Positions 41,974 through 50,190 of a stretch of DNA of 64,000 bases are shown here, in pieces. The notes beneath the pieces were generated by a model that searched no databases, was not told the origin of the DNA, and worked only from the letters and a program-made list of their open reading frames with translations. Source of the stretch: Bellilinea sp040754815 (lineage in GTDB: Bacteria > Chloroflexota > Anaerolineae > Anaerolineales > Anaerolineaceae); the NCBI GenBank assembly GCA_040754815.1, contig JBFMBX010000006.1, positions 124,001 to 188,000 of the forward strand. The letters run 5' to 3'. Each line of letters begins with the position of its first letter. Position 1 is the stretch's first letter. The position numbers and the translations under genes were made by a program.

Positions 41974-42001
41974 ACAAACAAAACTTCCGGAGGCATAAAA
42001 A

Positions 42002-43222
42002 ATGTTACGCTCAATGTTTACTGCAATCAGCGCGTTGAATCTGCACCAGAATTATCTGGATGTGGTGGCCAACAACCTTGCCAATGCCAACACGACCGGC
42101 TTTAAAGCCAGCCGGGTGCTGTTCCACGATCAATTTTCGCAATTGATGAACCCCGGCGCCAGCCCCAGTTCCACCCTCGGAGGTACAAACCCGATTCAAA
42201 TTGGGCTGGGCTTGCAGTTGGGCTTTATCTCTCCCGTTTTCACGCAGGGGATGCTGCAAAGCACCGGGCGCAATATGGATCTGGCGCTGCAGGGAGATGG
42301 CTTCTTCATCTACGGGCGGGGCACCCAGCGCAATTACTCGCGCGAAGGTTCCATTGCCATGGATTCGGAAGGCTATCTGGTTAATTCTTCCACCGGTTTA
42401 CGCTTGCAGGGCTGGCAGGCAGATGCAACCGGCAACCTCGACTTCAACATTCCCATCGGTGATATCCGGCTGAATGCCAACCGCACGCTGGCGCGCGCGA
42501 CCAATACGGTCAACTACGGCGGTAACCTGAGCGCCGATACCGCCATCGGCGATTCGATCACCACCACCATGGGTGTGTACGACTCGCTGGGTGTATTGCA
42601 CACCGCATCGGTGCAGTTCACCCGGACAGCCGCCAATACATGGACATGGCAGGTGACCGCCCCTGCCGGTGCAACCGGACAGGGTACGCTGGTGTTCGAT
42701 GGGGACGGGCATTATGTCAGCAACACCGTCGGCACGGCTGTTTCCATCCCTGCCAGCCCCGGCGCTAATCCGATCAACAACCTGAATCTGAATCTTTCCT
42801 CAACGACCATGCTTTCCGGTTCCAGCAGCATCACCGTTCAAAGTCAGGACGGTCTGCCGACGGGGACGGTTTCGGATGTCTATATTTCACCGAATGATGG
42901 GGCGATCATTCTGGTTTATTCCAACGGTATGCGCGAAAAGGTGGCTCAGATCGCGCTGGCGCGCTTCAACAACCCTGCCGGTTTGATCCATGTGGGGCAT
43001 ACCAGTTTCCAGCAGGGCCTCAACTCCGGTGAGCCGGAGATCGGCCTGCCCGGCACGGGCGGGCGCGGACTGGTGGCAGCCGGCTATTTGGAAGCCTCTA
43101 ACGTGGATATGGCGCAGGAGTTTACCAACATGATTCTGGCCCAGCGTGGTTTTCAGGCATCCTCGCGGGTGATCACCACTTCGGATGAAATCCTGCAGGA
43201 ACTGGTCAACCTGAAACGCTAA
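42002..43222 (+). CDS. flgE: flagellar hook protein FlgE
   Basis: Protein of 406 aa. The N-terminal rod/hook motif is N-N-L-A-N-A-N-T-T-G-F-K-A-S-R (about 20-34). The C-terminal coil has E-A-S-N-V-D-M-A-Q-E-F-T-N-M-I and R-G-F-Q-A-S-S-R-V-I-T-T-S-D-E-I. The large middle domain and the position after flgD support hook rather than distal rod. RBS CCGGAGG is 8 nt before the ATG. Confidence 0.92.
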   Translation: MLRSMFTAISALNLHQNYLDVVANNLANANTTGFKASRVLFHDQFSQLMNPGASPSSTLGGTNPIQIGLGLQLGFISPVFTQGMLQSTGRNMDLALQGDGFFIYGRGTQRNYSREGSIAMDSEGYLVNSSTGLRLQGWQADATGNLDFNIPIGDIRLNANRTLARATNTVNYGGNLSADTAIGDSITTTMGVYDSLGVLHTASVQFTRTAANTWTWQVTAPAGATGQGTLVFDGDGHYVSNTVGTAVSIPASPGANPINNLNLNLSSTTMLSGSSSITVQSQDGLPTGTVSDVYISPNDGAIILVYSNGMREKVAQIALARFNNPAGLIHVGHTSFQQGLNSGEPEIGLPGTGGRGLVAAGYLEASNVDMAQEFTNMILAQRGFQASSRVITTSDEILQELVNLKR

Positions 43223-43234
43223 AAAAAGATGGAA

Positions 43235-43269
43235 GGCTGGCGCATCGAATCCGTGACGGTGCGCCAGCC
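43235..43269 (+). other. hairpin after flgE
   Basis: A perfect 10-bp inverted repeat, GGCTGGCGCA (43235-43244) with TGCGCCAGCC (43260-43269), is followed by AGATT rather than a T-run. It may lower or stabilise transcription into the next two genes. Confidence 0.55.
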
Positions 43270-43300
43270 AGATTGATGATGTTTTGAGGAAAGGGCTCTC

Positions 43301-44647
43301 ATGAACATTCAAGGCCCGCTGCCGCTCAACCCCGCGCCAAACACGGCACAGCCCGAAGGCGGATTGCGCCTGTTTCAGCGTGTGACGGCGGAGATTTTGC
43401 AGATCAACGGCACGCAGGCGGTCATTTCGATTGAAGGGCATCCGATTGTGGCGCGCCTCGTTTCCCAGCAGGAAGCCGCTCAACTGGCCGGGAAGAAGGT
43501 GGCGCAGTTCATCGTCACTGCAATGGATCAGGAGGCGGTTACGCTGAAAATCTTCAACCCGCCCCAGTCCATGCCGCCGGGCAACGGAACGGGGCTGCCG
43601 GTGCAGGAGATGGCGATTCGCATCTTACAGGAGTACGGGCTGCCGGTGCGGCCGGACTTGCTGCTGCTGGCACGGGCGGCACTGGCGCAGCACCTTGAAA
43701 TCAACCCTGAAAATTTGCAAAAAATGCTGGCTGCGTTGGGCGGCGGAGCATGGGGGCAGGCGGAGGCGGAAATGGCGGCTGCTCTGCTGGCGGCCGGCCT
43801 GCCGCTGAACGAGGAAACGCTTGCCCTTGCCCTGCGGGCGCGTTCTTTTTACTCGCACGGGCTGACGAGCCTGCTAGCCGGTTTACAAACCGCCCTTTCC
43901 AGCCCCAACCTGACCGTTGAGCAAAGTCGCCTGTTGCGGACTTTGCAAGACCTCTTTCAGCAGTTAATCCTGCCGGGCGGGGCGGATGCCCACACGCTTG
44001 CCGAACGGATCCGCGGGGCGGTGCGCTTCGGCGGACGCTCGCTGGAAAATATTTTACTGGCGGCCGGCGGTGCGGCTGAGGGAGGGACGAGTCAGGCAAA
44101 CTGGATGGAAGCGGTGCGGTTGATTGCTCAACTGCGCCAGAACGGGTTGGAGGAAATTGCCGGACAGGTGCAGCGGTTTCTGGATCAGGCGCGGATGAGC
44201 GGGCTGCTCAACCTGCCGCCGTCCTTACCTCCCGGCGAAGGGATGTGGGTGGAGGCAAGGATGCTGCTGGCCAAACCGGCCGGCAGTGATGGACAGCCCT
44301 ACCTGCCGGTGCGATTGCGAGTGGCGCGGCGAGAAAATTCGGCGGCGGGGAAGATTGACCCCCACCATACCACCCTGAACATTCAGGTGGAAGTGCAGCC
44401 GGATCGGGTATTTCAGGTGATGCTGTCGGTGGTGGGCAGACAAATGCGCCTCGTCGTCACCGCGCCGGATACCGGCTGGCTGGGCGAAACCCGCGCCGAA
44501 ATGCCATCGCTGGAAGAAGCCTTGGGGGCGATTGGCTATCACCTTAAAGACACCCGTGTGCAGGTGGGACGGGTAGAATGGCTCCCGGCGGCGCTCGATC
44601 CCCAGCCGGCGCGGCCTTCGCTGGCCATTGTGGATGTTGAGGTGTGA
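43301..44647 (+). CDS. FliK-like flagellar protein (YlqG-type position)
   Basis: Protein of 448 aa, cytoplasmic, with no clear membrane segments. It has an N-terminal beta-rich part (V-T-A-E-I-L-Q-I-N-G-T-Q-A-V-I-S-I) and a long helical middle. The C-terminal part (~310-440) has the V-R-L-R-V-A-R-R and F-Q-V-M-L-S-V-V-G-R-Q-M-R-L-V-V-T-A-P segments, weakly similar to the FliK C-terminal (Flg_hook) domain. A gene with this look precedes the FlhB-C-like gene in Bacillus (ylqG-ylqH). The role is unproven; hook-length control is inferred. Confidence 0.55.
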   Translation: MNIQGPLPLNPAPNTAQPEGGLRLFQRVTAEILQINGTQAVISIEGHPIVARLVSQQEAAQLAGKKVAQFIVTAMDQEAVTLKIFNPPQSMPPGNGTGLPVQEMAIRILQEYGLPVRPDLLLLARAALAQHLEINPENLQKMLAALGGGAWGQAEAEMAAALLAAGLPLNEETLALALRARSFYSHGLTSLLAGLQTALSSPNLTVEQSRLLRTLQDLFQQLILPGGADAHTLAERIRGAVRFGGRSLENILLAAGGAAEGGTSQANWMEAVRLIAQLRQNGLEEIAGQVQRFLDQARMSGLLNLPPSLPPGEGMWVEARMLLAKPAGSDGQPYLPVRLRVARRENSAAGKIDPHHTTLNIQVEVQPDRVFQVMLSVVGRQMRLVVTAPDTGWLGETRAEMPSLEEALGAIGYHLKDTRVQVGRVEWLPAALDPQPARPSLAIVDVEV

Positions 44648-44651
44648 GGGG

Positions 44652-44960
44652 ATGAATCGGCGGTTGCGGTTTTACACTGGGGAGAATAAAGCGGCCTCGC
44701 GCCGCCTGACGGCAGCCGCGTTAGCCTACGACCCGGAAAGCGATGGAGCGCCCCGCGTGGTTGCCAGCGGAAGGGGAAAAATTGCCGAGCAAATTCTGGC
44801 GCTGGCACGGCAGTATCAGGTGCCGGTTTATGAAGATGCCGAGTTGAGCGCGGCGCTGGCGATGCTCAATCTGGATGAAGAGATACCCCCCGAGTTATAT
44901 CTGGTTGTGGCAGAAGTGCTGGCCTATATTTACCGCGTAGTCCAGAAAAAGCAGCTCTAA
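44652..44960 (+). CDS. FlhB C-terminal domain-like protein (FhlB/YlqH type)
   Basis: Protein of 102 aa starting at ATG 44652. It resembles the cytoplasmic C-terminal half of FlhB: A-A-A-L-A-Y-D-P-E-S-D, A-P-R-V-V-A-S-G-R-G, V-P-V-Y-E-D-A-E-L-S-A-A-L and E-V-L-A-Y-I-Y-R-V. It lacks the N-P-T-H autocleavage motif. Such proteins act in type III export beside FlhB. It ends the flagellar cluster. Confidence 0.85.
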   Translation: MNRRLRFYTGENKAASRRLTAAALAYDPESDGAPRVVASGRGKIAEQILALARQYQVPVYEDAELSAALAMLNLDEEIPPELYLVVAEVLAYIYRVVQKKQL

Positions 44961-44972
44961 GCGGTCAAAATC

Positions 44973-45005
44973 TGTAACATTTTTTGCCTGTTTTCGTCAT
45001 ATACT
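44973..45005 (+). promoter_or_regulatory. candidate ECF-type promoter (with overlapping -10 box) for the sigma factor gene
   Basis: TGTAAC (44973-44978), a 16-nt spacer and CGTC (44995-44998) fit the GGAAC / CGTC pattern of ECF sigma promoters. A TATACT (45000-45005) that could serve sigma-70 ends 7 nt before the ATG. Either way the leader is very short and lacks a strong RBS. The ECF reading suggests autoregulation. Confidence 0.4.
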
Positions 45006-45012
45006 ACAGGTT

Positions 45013-45579
45013 ATGACCAAAGCCGCGCCGCATTTCATCAGCGACGACGACCTGCTCAAACGAGCCTCCTCTGGTGATAAGGATGCCTACGGCATGTTGT
45101 ACGAACGCTATCTGGTACCTGTTTACCGGTTCTGTTACTTTCGCGTTGGCAACGAACTGGATGCAGAGGATTTGACGGAAATGATCTTTCTCAAAGCGTG
45201 GGAAAATTTACCCAAAAAACAGGTGCAGTCTTTTCGAGCGTGGCTTTATCGGATTGCTCACAATCAGGTGGTGGATTATTTTCGCACCCGCAAGAACGCA
45301 GACTCAATGGAGCCGCTGGAAATGATGGCCGATGGACACAGCCACCCGGAACAGCTGCTGGAAAACCGGGAAGACGGCCGAGTGCTGGCGCAGGCCATTG
45401 CCCGTCTGGATGAACAGGATCAGGATGTGCTGGTGTGCCGATTTATCAGCCAGCTCAGCCATGCGGAAACCGCCGAGGTGCTGGGGGTGAGTGAAGGTCA
45501 TGTGCGGGTTTTGCAGTTTCGGGCTTTGAAAAAGTTACAGGCCTTGCTGGGCAGAGGAGGGAAAAATAATGACGAATGA
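45013..45579 (+). CDS. ECF-type RNA polymerase sigma factor
   Basis: Protein of 188 aa. Region 2 is about 15-85 (A-Y-G-M-L-Y-E-R-Y, D-A-E-D-L-T-E-M-I-F-L-K-A-W-E-N). Region 4 is about 125-180 (D-Q-D-V-L-V-C-R-F-I-S-Q-L-S-H-A-E-T-A-E-V-L-G-V-S-E-G). There is no region 1 or 3, as in ECF sigmas. It directs RNA polymerase to stress- or envelope-type promoters. Its end overlaps the next gene by 11 nt, the arrangement usual for a sigma and its membrane regulator. Confidence 0.92.
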   Translation: MTKAAPHFISDDDLLKRASSGDKDAYGMLYERYLVPVYRFCYFRVGNELDAEDLTEMIFLKAWENLPKKQVQSFRAWLYRIAHNQVVDYFRTRKNADSMEPLEMMADGHSHPEQLLENREDGRVLAQAIARLDEQDQDVLVCRFISQLSHAETAEVLGVSEGHVRVLQFRALKKLQALLGRGGKNNDE

Positions 45580-47209
45580 AAATCTGGAAATGATCTTTGA
45601 CGAATGCCTGCAAGCCGTTGAAAGCGGCAGAATGAGCATCGCTGAGTGTTTGCAGCGCTATCCTGCTTACCGGCGGGAACTGGAAGAGTTACTCACCACC
45701 GCCGTGCAGGTGCGTTCTGCCGCACTGGTTGAGCCGCGCGCGGCATTCCGCCGTTCGGCGCGTGCGCGCCTGACGGCGCGCCTGCCGGAAAGAGCGGCTG
45801 TAACGAATCGCAATCCGTTTCGTCTTGTTAAGCAAATTGTCTCTCAACCCTTCCAATGGTCAAGGAGAACGATTATGAACTGGATTGCAATTTTCGTTTT
45901 GCTGGCGAGTCTGTTTGGCGGCGGTGCCGCTGTACAGGCTTCCGGGCAGGCGCTGCCCGACAGTCCCCTGTATCCGCTGAAAACCGGTATTGAATCGCTG
46001 CGAATGGCAGTGAGCAGCGAGCCGACCCAAACTCAGCTGGCGCTGGAATTTGCCAGCCGCCGCTTGGAGGAAGCGGGAGAGTTAATCCAGAAACAAGCCT
46101 ATGAATATTTGCCCGAAGTGGTAACCGGTTACTGGCAGTTAACCCGGCAGGCGCTGGAAAAAGTTACCGCATCCGGTGACTTCAATGAGATTGAAGCCGA
46201 TAATCCTTCGGAATTGATCGCTTTGCAGGTGGATGCGATGACCTCGTTGCTGGATCAATTACCTGCGGAGCAATTGAATATGCTGGAACAAACCCTTGAA
46301 GAGGAAGCCCCCACGCCGCAGCCGGGAGAAGGCGAAGAACCCCCTGCTGACGAGCCACCGCTGAATACCTGCACCAATCAGACTCATCCGGTGGGAGTTA
46401 AACTGGCGGCCACTTACGGCGTTGCCTACGATCAGGTCATGACATGGTTCTGTGAGGGTTTTGGCTTTGGAGAAATTATGCTTGCCCTGCAGGCCAGTCA
46501 ATACAGTGAATTAACGGCTGAGGAAATATTACTGCTCAAAGTCGAACTGGGCGGCTGGGGCGAGGTCTGGCGTCATCTGGCCATGCTGGAACAGCCCGAG
46601 GAACCCCTGCCCACACCCACTGCAACGGTTGAAGAAACGCTCACCGCCACGGTGGAGGTAACTCCCACTGCAACGGCTGAGGGAACACCGACCCAGCCGG
46701 GGGTGACATTAACTCCCACAGTGACCCTTACACCCCAGCCCGAAAAGGTCAATAACGGCCATTACTGCTCCGATCTCACCGTGCAGCATCCTGTTGGTGC
46801 AAAACTGGCCATGGCATACGGCGTGACTTACGAACAGGTGATGGGATGGTTCTGTCAGGGATACGGCATGGGGGAGATCATGCTGGCACTGGAAGCCAGC
46901 CAGAAATCCGGCCTGCCCGCCGATCAGTTCTTTGCCATGAAAGAAGAACAGGGCGGTTGGGGCAAAGTGTGGCAGGAAATGGGATGGATTGGTAAAGAGC
47001 GCAAGATGCCGCCTTCCGAAGGGGAAGAACCGGTTGCAACCCCGGAGGTCACTTCCAGCCCGAATACCGACAAACCCGGCGCTCAACCGCCCGCCGGTGG
47101 TGGAAAACCGGAAGATGAGAATCCGGGTAAGAAGGTTACCCCGCCCGCTTGGAATAAACCTCCCAAAGACAAACAGCCGCACATCAATCCGGGCAAGGGG
47201 AGGCCCTGA
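45569..47209 (+). CDS. DUF5667-like membrane protein with two Cys/His repeats, putative anti-sigma partner
   Basis: Protein of 546 aa. N-terminal ~90 residues form a small helical cytoplasmic domain (C-L-Q-A-V-E-S-G-R; Y-P-A-Y-R-R-E-L-E-E-L-L) like the sigma-binding part of Chloroflexota anti-sigma proteins. One membrane helix lies near 107-125. A DUF5667-like region (A-L-P-D-S-P-L-Y-P-L-K near 129) follows. After acidic Pro/Thr linkers come two similar repeats (~267-340 and ~398-475) sharing H-P-V-G-x-K-L-A and W-F-C-x-G-x-G-x-G-E-I-M-L-A-L. The C-terminal tail is basic and Pro-rich. It probably controls the co-transcribed sigma factor; the repeats are of unknown role. Confidence 0.7.
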   Translation: MTNENLEMIFDECLQAVESGRMSIAECLQRYPAYRRELEELLTTAVQVRSAALVEPRAAFRRSARARLTARLPERAAVTNRNPFRLVKQIVSQPFQWSRRTIMNWIAIFVLLASLFGGGAAVQASGQALPDSPLYPLKTGIESLRMAVSSEPTQTQLALEFASRRLEEAGELIQKQAYEYLPEVVTGYWQLTRQALEKVTASGDFNEIEADNPSELIALQVDAMTSLLDQLPAEQLNMLEQTLEEEAPTPQPGEGEEPPADEPPLNTCTNQTHPVGVKLAATYGVAYDQVMTWFCEGFGFGEIMLALQASQYSELTAEEILLLKVELGGWGEVWRHLAMLEQPEEPLPTPTATVEETLTATVEVTPTATAEGTPTQPGVTLTPTVTLTPQPEKVNNGHYCSDLTVQHPVGAKLAMAYGVTYEQVMGWFCQGYGMGEIMLALEASQKSGLPADQFFAMKEEQGGWGKVWQEMGWIGKERKMPPSEGEEPVATPEVTSSPNTDKPGAQPPAGGGKPEDENPGKKVTPPAWNKPPKDKQPHINPGKGRP

Positions 47210-47236
47210 TTTAGCGGCGGAAAAATCTCTTTCTCA

Positions 47237-47270
47237 ACCGGCAGGCGAAACGGCCTGCCGGTATTTTTTA
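47237..47270 (+). terminator. rho-independent terminator after the sigma/DUF5667 operon
   Basis: A perfect 10-bp stem ACCGGCAGGC (47237-47246) with GCCTGCCGGT (47253-47262) is followed by ATTTTTTA. It lies in the plus direction, just before the end of the convergent gatA. Confidence 0.92.
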
Positions 47271-48743
47271 TAAGGACGGTGTCCGTAAATGCCACGCCGT
47301 ATTTTGCTGGTAAAGAAATGCCACCGAGAAAAGCAATTCTTCCCGAAAATGCGGCGCCATGATTTGCATACCCACCGGCAAACCTTGCCGGTCAAATCCC
47401 ACCGGAAAGGCCAGCCCCGGCACGCCGGCCAGATTGACCGGCAGGGTAAACACATCTTCCAGATACATTGCCAGCGGGTCATCGGTGTGCTCGCCGATGC
47501 GGAAAGCGGTGGTGGGGGCAACCGGTGCGGCAATCACATCCACCTGCCGGAAGGCCTCTTCAAAATCCTGCCGGATAAGGGTACGCACCTTCTGTGCCTG
47601 ACCGTAATAGGCATCGTAGTAACCGGCCGAGAGGGCATACGTTCCCAGCATGATGCGCCGCTTGACTTCCGCCCCAAAGCCGGCGGAGCGGGTATTGTTG
47701 AATAATTCGGCGAGGGTTTCTGCTTCGGCACGGTAACCAAAGCGCACGCCGTCATAACGCGCCAGATTGGCAGAAGCCTCTGCCGGGGCAATCAGATAAT
47801 AAACCGGCAGGGCGTATTCGGTATGGGGCAAACTGATTTCCTGTACTGTGGCGCCCATGCCGGCCAGCGTTTGGATGGCCGAGCGTACTTTCTCTTCCAC
47901 TTCGGGCTGCATCCCCGGCAGGAAGTACTCTCTGGGAATACCGATCCGCAAACCGGAAAGTTGTTCGGGCTGGGGAATTTGCCAGCCTGCCAACGGTTGA
48001 TCTACGGTGGTGGCATCCAGCGGGTCAAAGCCGGCCATTTGCCAGAAGAGGATGGCGGCATCTTCGGCGGTGCGCGCCAGCACACCCGCCGTATCCAGCG
48101 ATGAGCCGTAGGCCACCAGTCCGTAGCGGGAAACGCGCCCGTAAGTGGGTTTGATGCCGGTAACGCCGCAAAATGCGGCCGGCTGACGAACACTGCCGCC
48201 CGTATCGGTGCCCAGTGCGGCGGGCACCATGCGCGCTGCTACGGCAGCCGCCGAGCCGCCGCTGGAGCCGCCCGGGACGCGGCTGGTATCCCACGGGTTG
48301 AAGGTCACCCCGTAGGCCGAGTTTTCGGTGGACGACCCCATGGCAAATTCATCGGTATTGGTTTTGCCGATGATGACGACACCGGCATCCAGAAGGCGTT
48401 GAACGGCGGTAGCCGTAAAAGGGGGGATGAAATTTTCCAGAATGCGCGAGCCGCAGGTACACCGCACCCCCGCGACGGTCAAAACATCCTTGACGGCAAT
48501 CGGCAGGCCGAGCAGCGGCGGCAGCGGTTCATCGGGGTGGCGGCGGGCTGCCAGGCGGCGCGCATCGGCTGCCTGTGCGTGGCGAAGGGCCTGCTCGGCG
48601 GTCAGGGTGATGAAGGCATGGATTTTGCCCTCCAGCCGCTCGATTTGTTCCAGACAGGCACGGGTCAATTCCTCGCTGGAAACGGAGCCGTGCTGCAGGG
48701 CAAACAATGCCTGCCGTACCGTCAGGGAGAGCAACTCATCCAT
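47268..48743 (-). CDS. gatA: Asp/Glu-tRNA amidotransferase subunit A
   Basis: Protein of 491 aa from ATG 48743 (GGAG 8 nt upstream; GTG 48752 is possible). It has the amidase signature: A-V-K-D-V-L near 76-81 with the catalytic Lys, G-G-S-S-G-G-S-A-A-A and L-G-T-D-T-G-G-S-V-R-Q-P-A with the Ser-cisSer-Lys triad. It forms the glutaminase part of GatCAB, which turns Glu-tRNA-Gln into Gln-tRNA-Gln. It is in an operon with gatC; gatB is not in the window. Confidence 0.94.
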   Translation of the reverse strand: MDELLSLTVRQALFALQHGSVSSEELTRACLEQIERLEGKIHAFITLTAEQALRHAQAADARRLAARRHPDEPLPPLLGLPIAVKDVLTVAGVRCTCGSRILENFIPPFTATAVQRLLDAGVVIIGKTNTDEFAMGSSTENSAYGVTFNPWDTSRVPGGSSGGSAAAVAARMVPAALGTDTGGSVRQPAAFCGVTGIKPTYGRVSRYGLVAYGSSLDTAGVLARTAEDAAILFWQMAGFDPLDATTVDQPLAGWQIPQPEQLSGLRIGIPREYFLPGMQPEVEEKVRSAIQTLAGMGATVQEISLPHTEYALPVYYLIAPAEASANLARYDGVRFGYRAEAETLAELFNNTRSAGFGAEVKRRIMLGTYALSAGYYDAYYGQAQKVRTLIRQDFEEAFRQVDVIAAPVAPTTAFRIGEHTDDPLAMYLEDVFTLPVNLAGVPGLAFPVGFDRQGLPVGMQIMAPHFREELLFSVAFLYQQNTAWHLRTPSL

Positions 48744-48748
48744 GCGAT

Positions 48749-49036
48749 TCACTCCAGCACCGGCGGCACGCGGAAGTATCCCTGATAGGGGTGGGGCGCA
48801 TTTGCCAGAATGACCTCGCGCGGCAATGACGGACGGGGTTCATCCTCGCGCAGGCGGCTGCGCGGCGGCAGGACACTGGAAGTGGGAGGAATTCCCTCCG
48901 TTTCCACCTGTTGCAGGCGTGCGGCATAATCCAGAATGGCGGAAAGCTGCTCACGGAAACGGACTTTTTCCTCTTCGGTCAAATGCAGGCGTGCCAGTTC
49001 GGCAATGTGTTCAACTTCTTCAATGGTTAAGGTCAT
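48749..49036 (-). CDS. gatC: Asp/Glu-tRNA amidotransferase subunit C
   Basis: Protein of 95 aa starting at ATG 49036. The typical opening is T-I-E-E-V-E-H-I-A-E-L-A-R-L-H-L-T-E-E-E. The C-terminal part has L-P-P-R-S-R-L-R-E-D-E-P-R-P-S-L and ends G-Y-F-R-V-P. It stabilises GatA in the complex. A TATAAT ends 7 nt before its ATG, with no RBS: probable leaderless translation. Confidence 0.93.
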   Translation of the reverse strand: MTLTIEEVEHIAELARLHLTEEEKVRFREQLSAILDYAARLQQVETEGIPPTSSVLPPRSRLREDEPRPSLPREVILANAPHPYQGYFRVPPVLE

Positions 49037-49043
49037 GCCGCGT

Positions 49044-49073
49044 ATTATAATAGACTGCATGACTTCATCGCAA
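49044..49073 (-). promoter_or_regulatory. sigma-70 promoter placing the gatC start at or near +1
   Basis: On the minus strand TTGCGA (49068-49073), an 18-nt spacer and TATAAT (49044-49049). Only 7 nt separate the -10 box from the ATG at 49036. Confidence 0.65.
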
Positions 49074-49135
49074 CAAATCCGTGTGTTCATTTGGGAATTG
49101 CCGTGCCGAAGGGGAATTAACCGGGGAGAGGAAAA

Positions 49136-49741
49136 ATGAAAGAGCCGATTTCAGCCGAGCCCAGCCAGAAACTGCGGCAGTACTTCAAAAAAGGGAATGT
49201 GCTGATGGTGTGGTTGTGGCGGCTGGGGTTAGGTAAACACATTAACTTTGCGCCAAAGTACGCCGGGCAGGTCATGGTGCTGGTGCACAGCGGCAGAAAG
49301 AGCGGTAAACATTACCGCACACCGGTCAATTATGCGCTGGTCAACGGCGAAATTTACTGCGTTGCCGGTTTTGGCGGCGTTTCGGACTGGTATCGCAACA
49401 TCATTGCCAACCCGCAGGTCGAGGTCTGGCTGCCGGATGGCTGGTGGGCGGGGATTGCTGAGGAAGTGCTGGATGCGGAGATGCGCCTGCCGATTTTGAG
49501 ACAGGTGCTGATTGCCAGCGGTTTTGCCGCGCGCTTGTTTGGCGTTGACCCGCTCAAATTATCGGATGAAGAGTTGAGCCGCCTGACCTGTGATTACCGG
49601 TTGATTCGTATCCGCCGCACGGTTGCGCGCACCGGCCCCGGCGGGCCGGGAGATTGGGCGTGGATCTGGCCGCTGACGACCTTTTACCTGCTGTTTCTGC
49701 TGCTCACGCGCCGCGGTCGAAAACAAAGGAAATCCTCATGA
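49136..49741 (+). CDS. F420-type (deazaflavin-dependent) nitroreductase-family oxidoreductase
   Basis: Protein of 201 aa. Residues ~30-160 have the split-beta-barrel pattern of the DDN/DUF385 family: L-V-H-S-G-R-K-S-G-K-H-Y-R-T-P-V, N-G-E-I-Y-C-V-A-G-F-G-G, D-W-Y-R-N-I-I-A-N-P-Q-V-E-V-W-L. A C-terminal hydrophobic helix (~175-195) probably anchors it to the membrane. Such enzymes use F420H2 to reduce quinones or other compounds, so F420 is likely made in this organism. The stop overlaps the next gene (ATGA). Confidence 0.85.
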   Translation: MKEPISAEPSQKLRQYFKKGNVLMVWLWRLGLGKHINFAPKYAGQVMVLVHSGRKSGKHYRTPVNYALVNGEIYCVAGFGGVSDWYRNIIANPQVEVWLPDGWWAGIAEEVLDAEMRLPILRQVLIASGFAARLFGVDPLKLSDEELSRLTCDYRLIRIRRTVARTGPGGPGDWAWIWPLTTFYLLFLLLTRRGRKQRKSS

Positions 49742-50190
49742 GCGAAAGTGAGCTACCGTTTTGGAAGCGCAAGACCCTTGAAGAGATGAGCGCAGAAGAA
49801 TGGGAGTCGCTGTGCGATGGCTGCGGCTGGTGCTGCCTTTACCGTTTGCAGGATGAAGAAAGCGGCGCGGTTTTGACCACGGCGGTTGCCTGCCGTCTTT
49901 TGGATTTGAAAACCTGTCGGTGTAAGGATTACCCCAACCGCTTTGAAAAAGTGGCCACCTGTGTGCGTATTACACCGGAAACAGCGCGAACCTACACATG
50001 GCTGCCGGAAACCTGCGCTTACCGCCGGCTGGCATTGGGCAAAGACCTGCCGGAATGGCACCCTTTGATTACCGGTGACCCGCGCAGCGTTCACCGCGCC
50101 GGTGCATCGGCATTGGGGCGCGCCATTTCTGAACTGGGGGTGGATCTGGACGATTTGGAAAATTACATTTTAGAGGATGATGAGGTGTGA
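49738..50190 (+). CDS. YcgN-like cysteine-cluster protein (UPF0260)
   Basis: Protein of 150 aa from ATG 49738. Cys motifs are C-D-G-C-G-W-C-C near 26-33 and C-R-L-L-D-L-K-T-C-R-C-K-D-Y; P-E-T-C-A-Y-R follows later, and a conserved H-P-L sits near the C terminus. UPF0260 proteins probably bind an iron-sulfur or zinc centre; the function is unknown. It is translationally coupled to both neighbours by 4-nt overlaps. Confidence 0.85.
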   Translation: MSESELPFWKRKTLEEMSAEEWESLCDGCGWCCLYRLQDEESGAVLTTAVACRLLDLKTCRCKDYPNRFEKVATCVRITPETARTYTWLPETCAYRRLALGKDLPEWHPLITGDPRSVHRAGASALGRAISELGVDLDDLENYILEDDEV

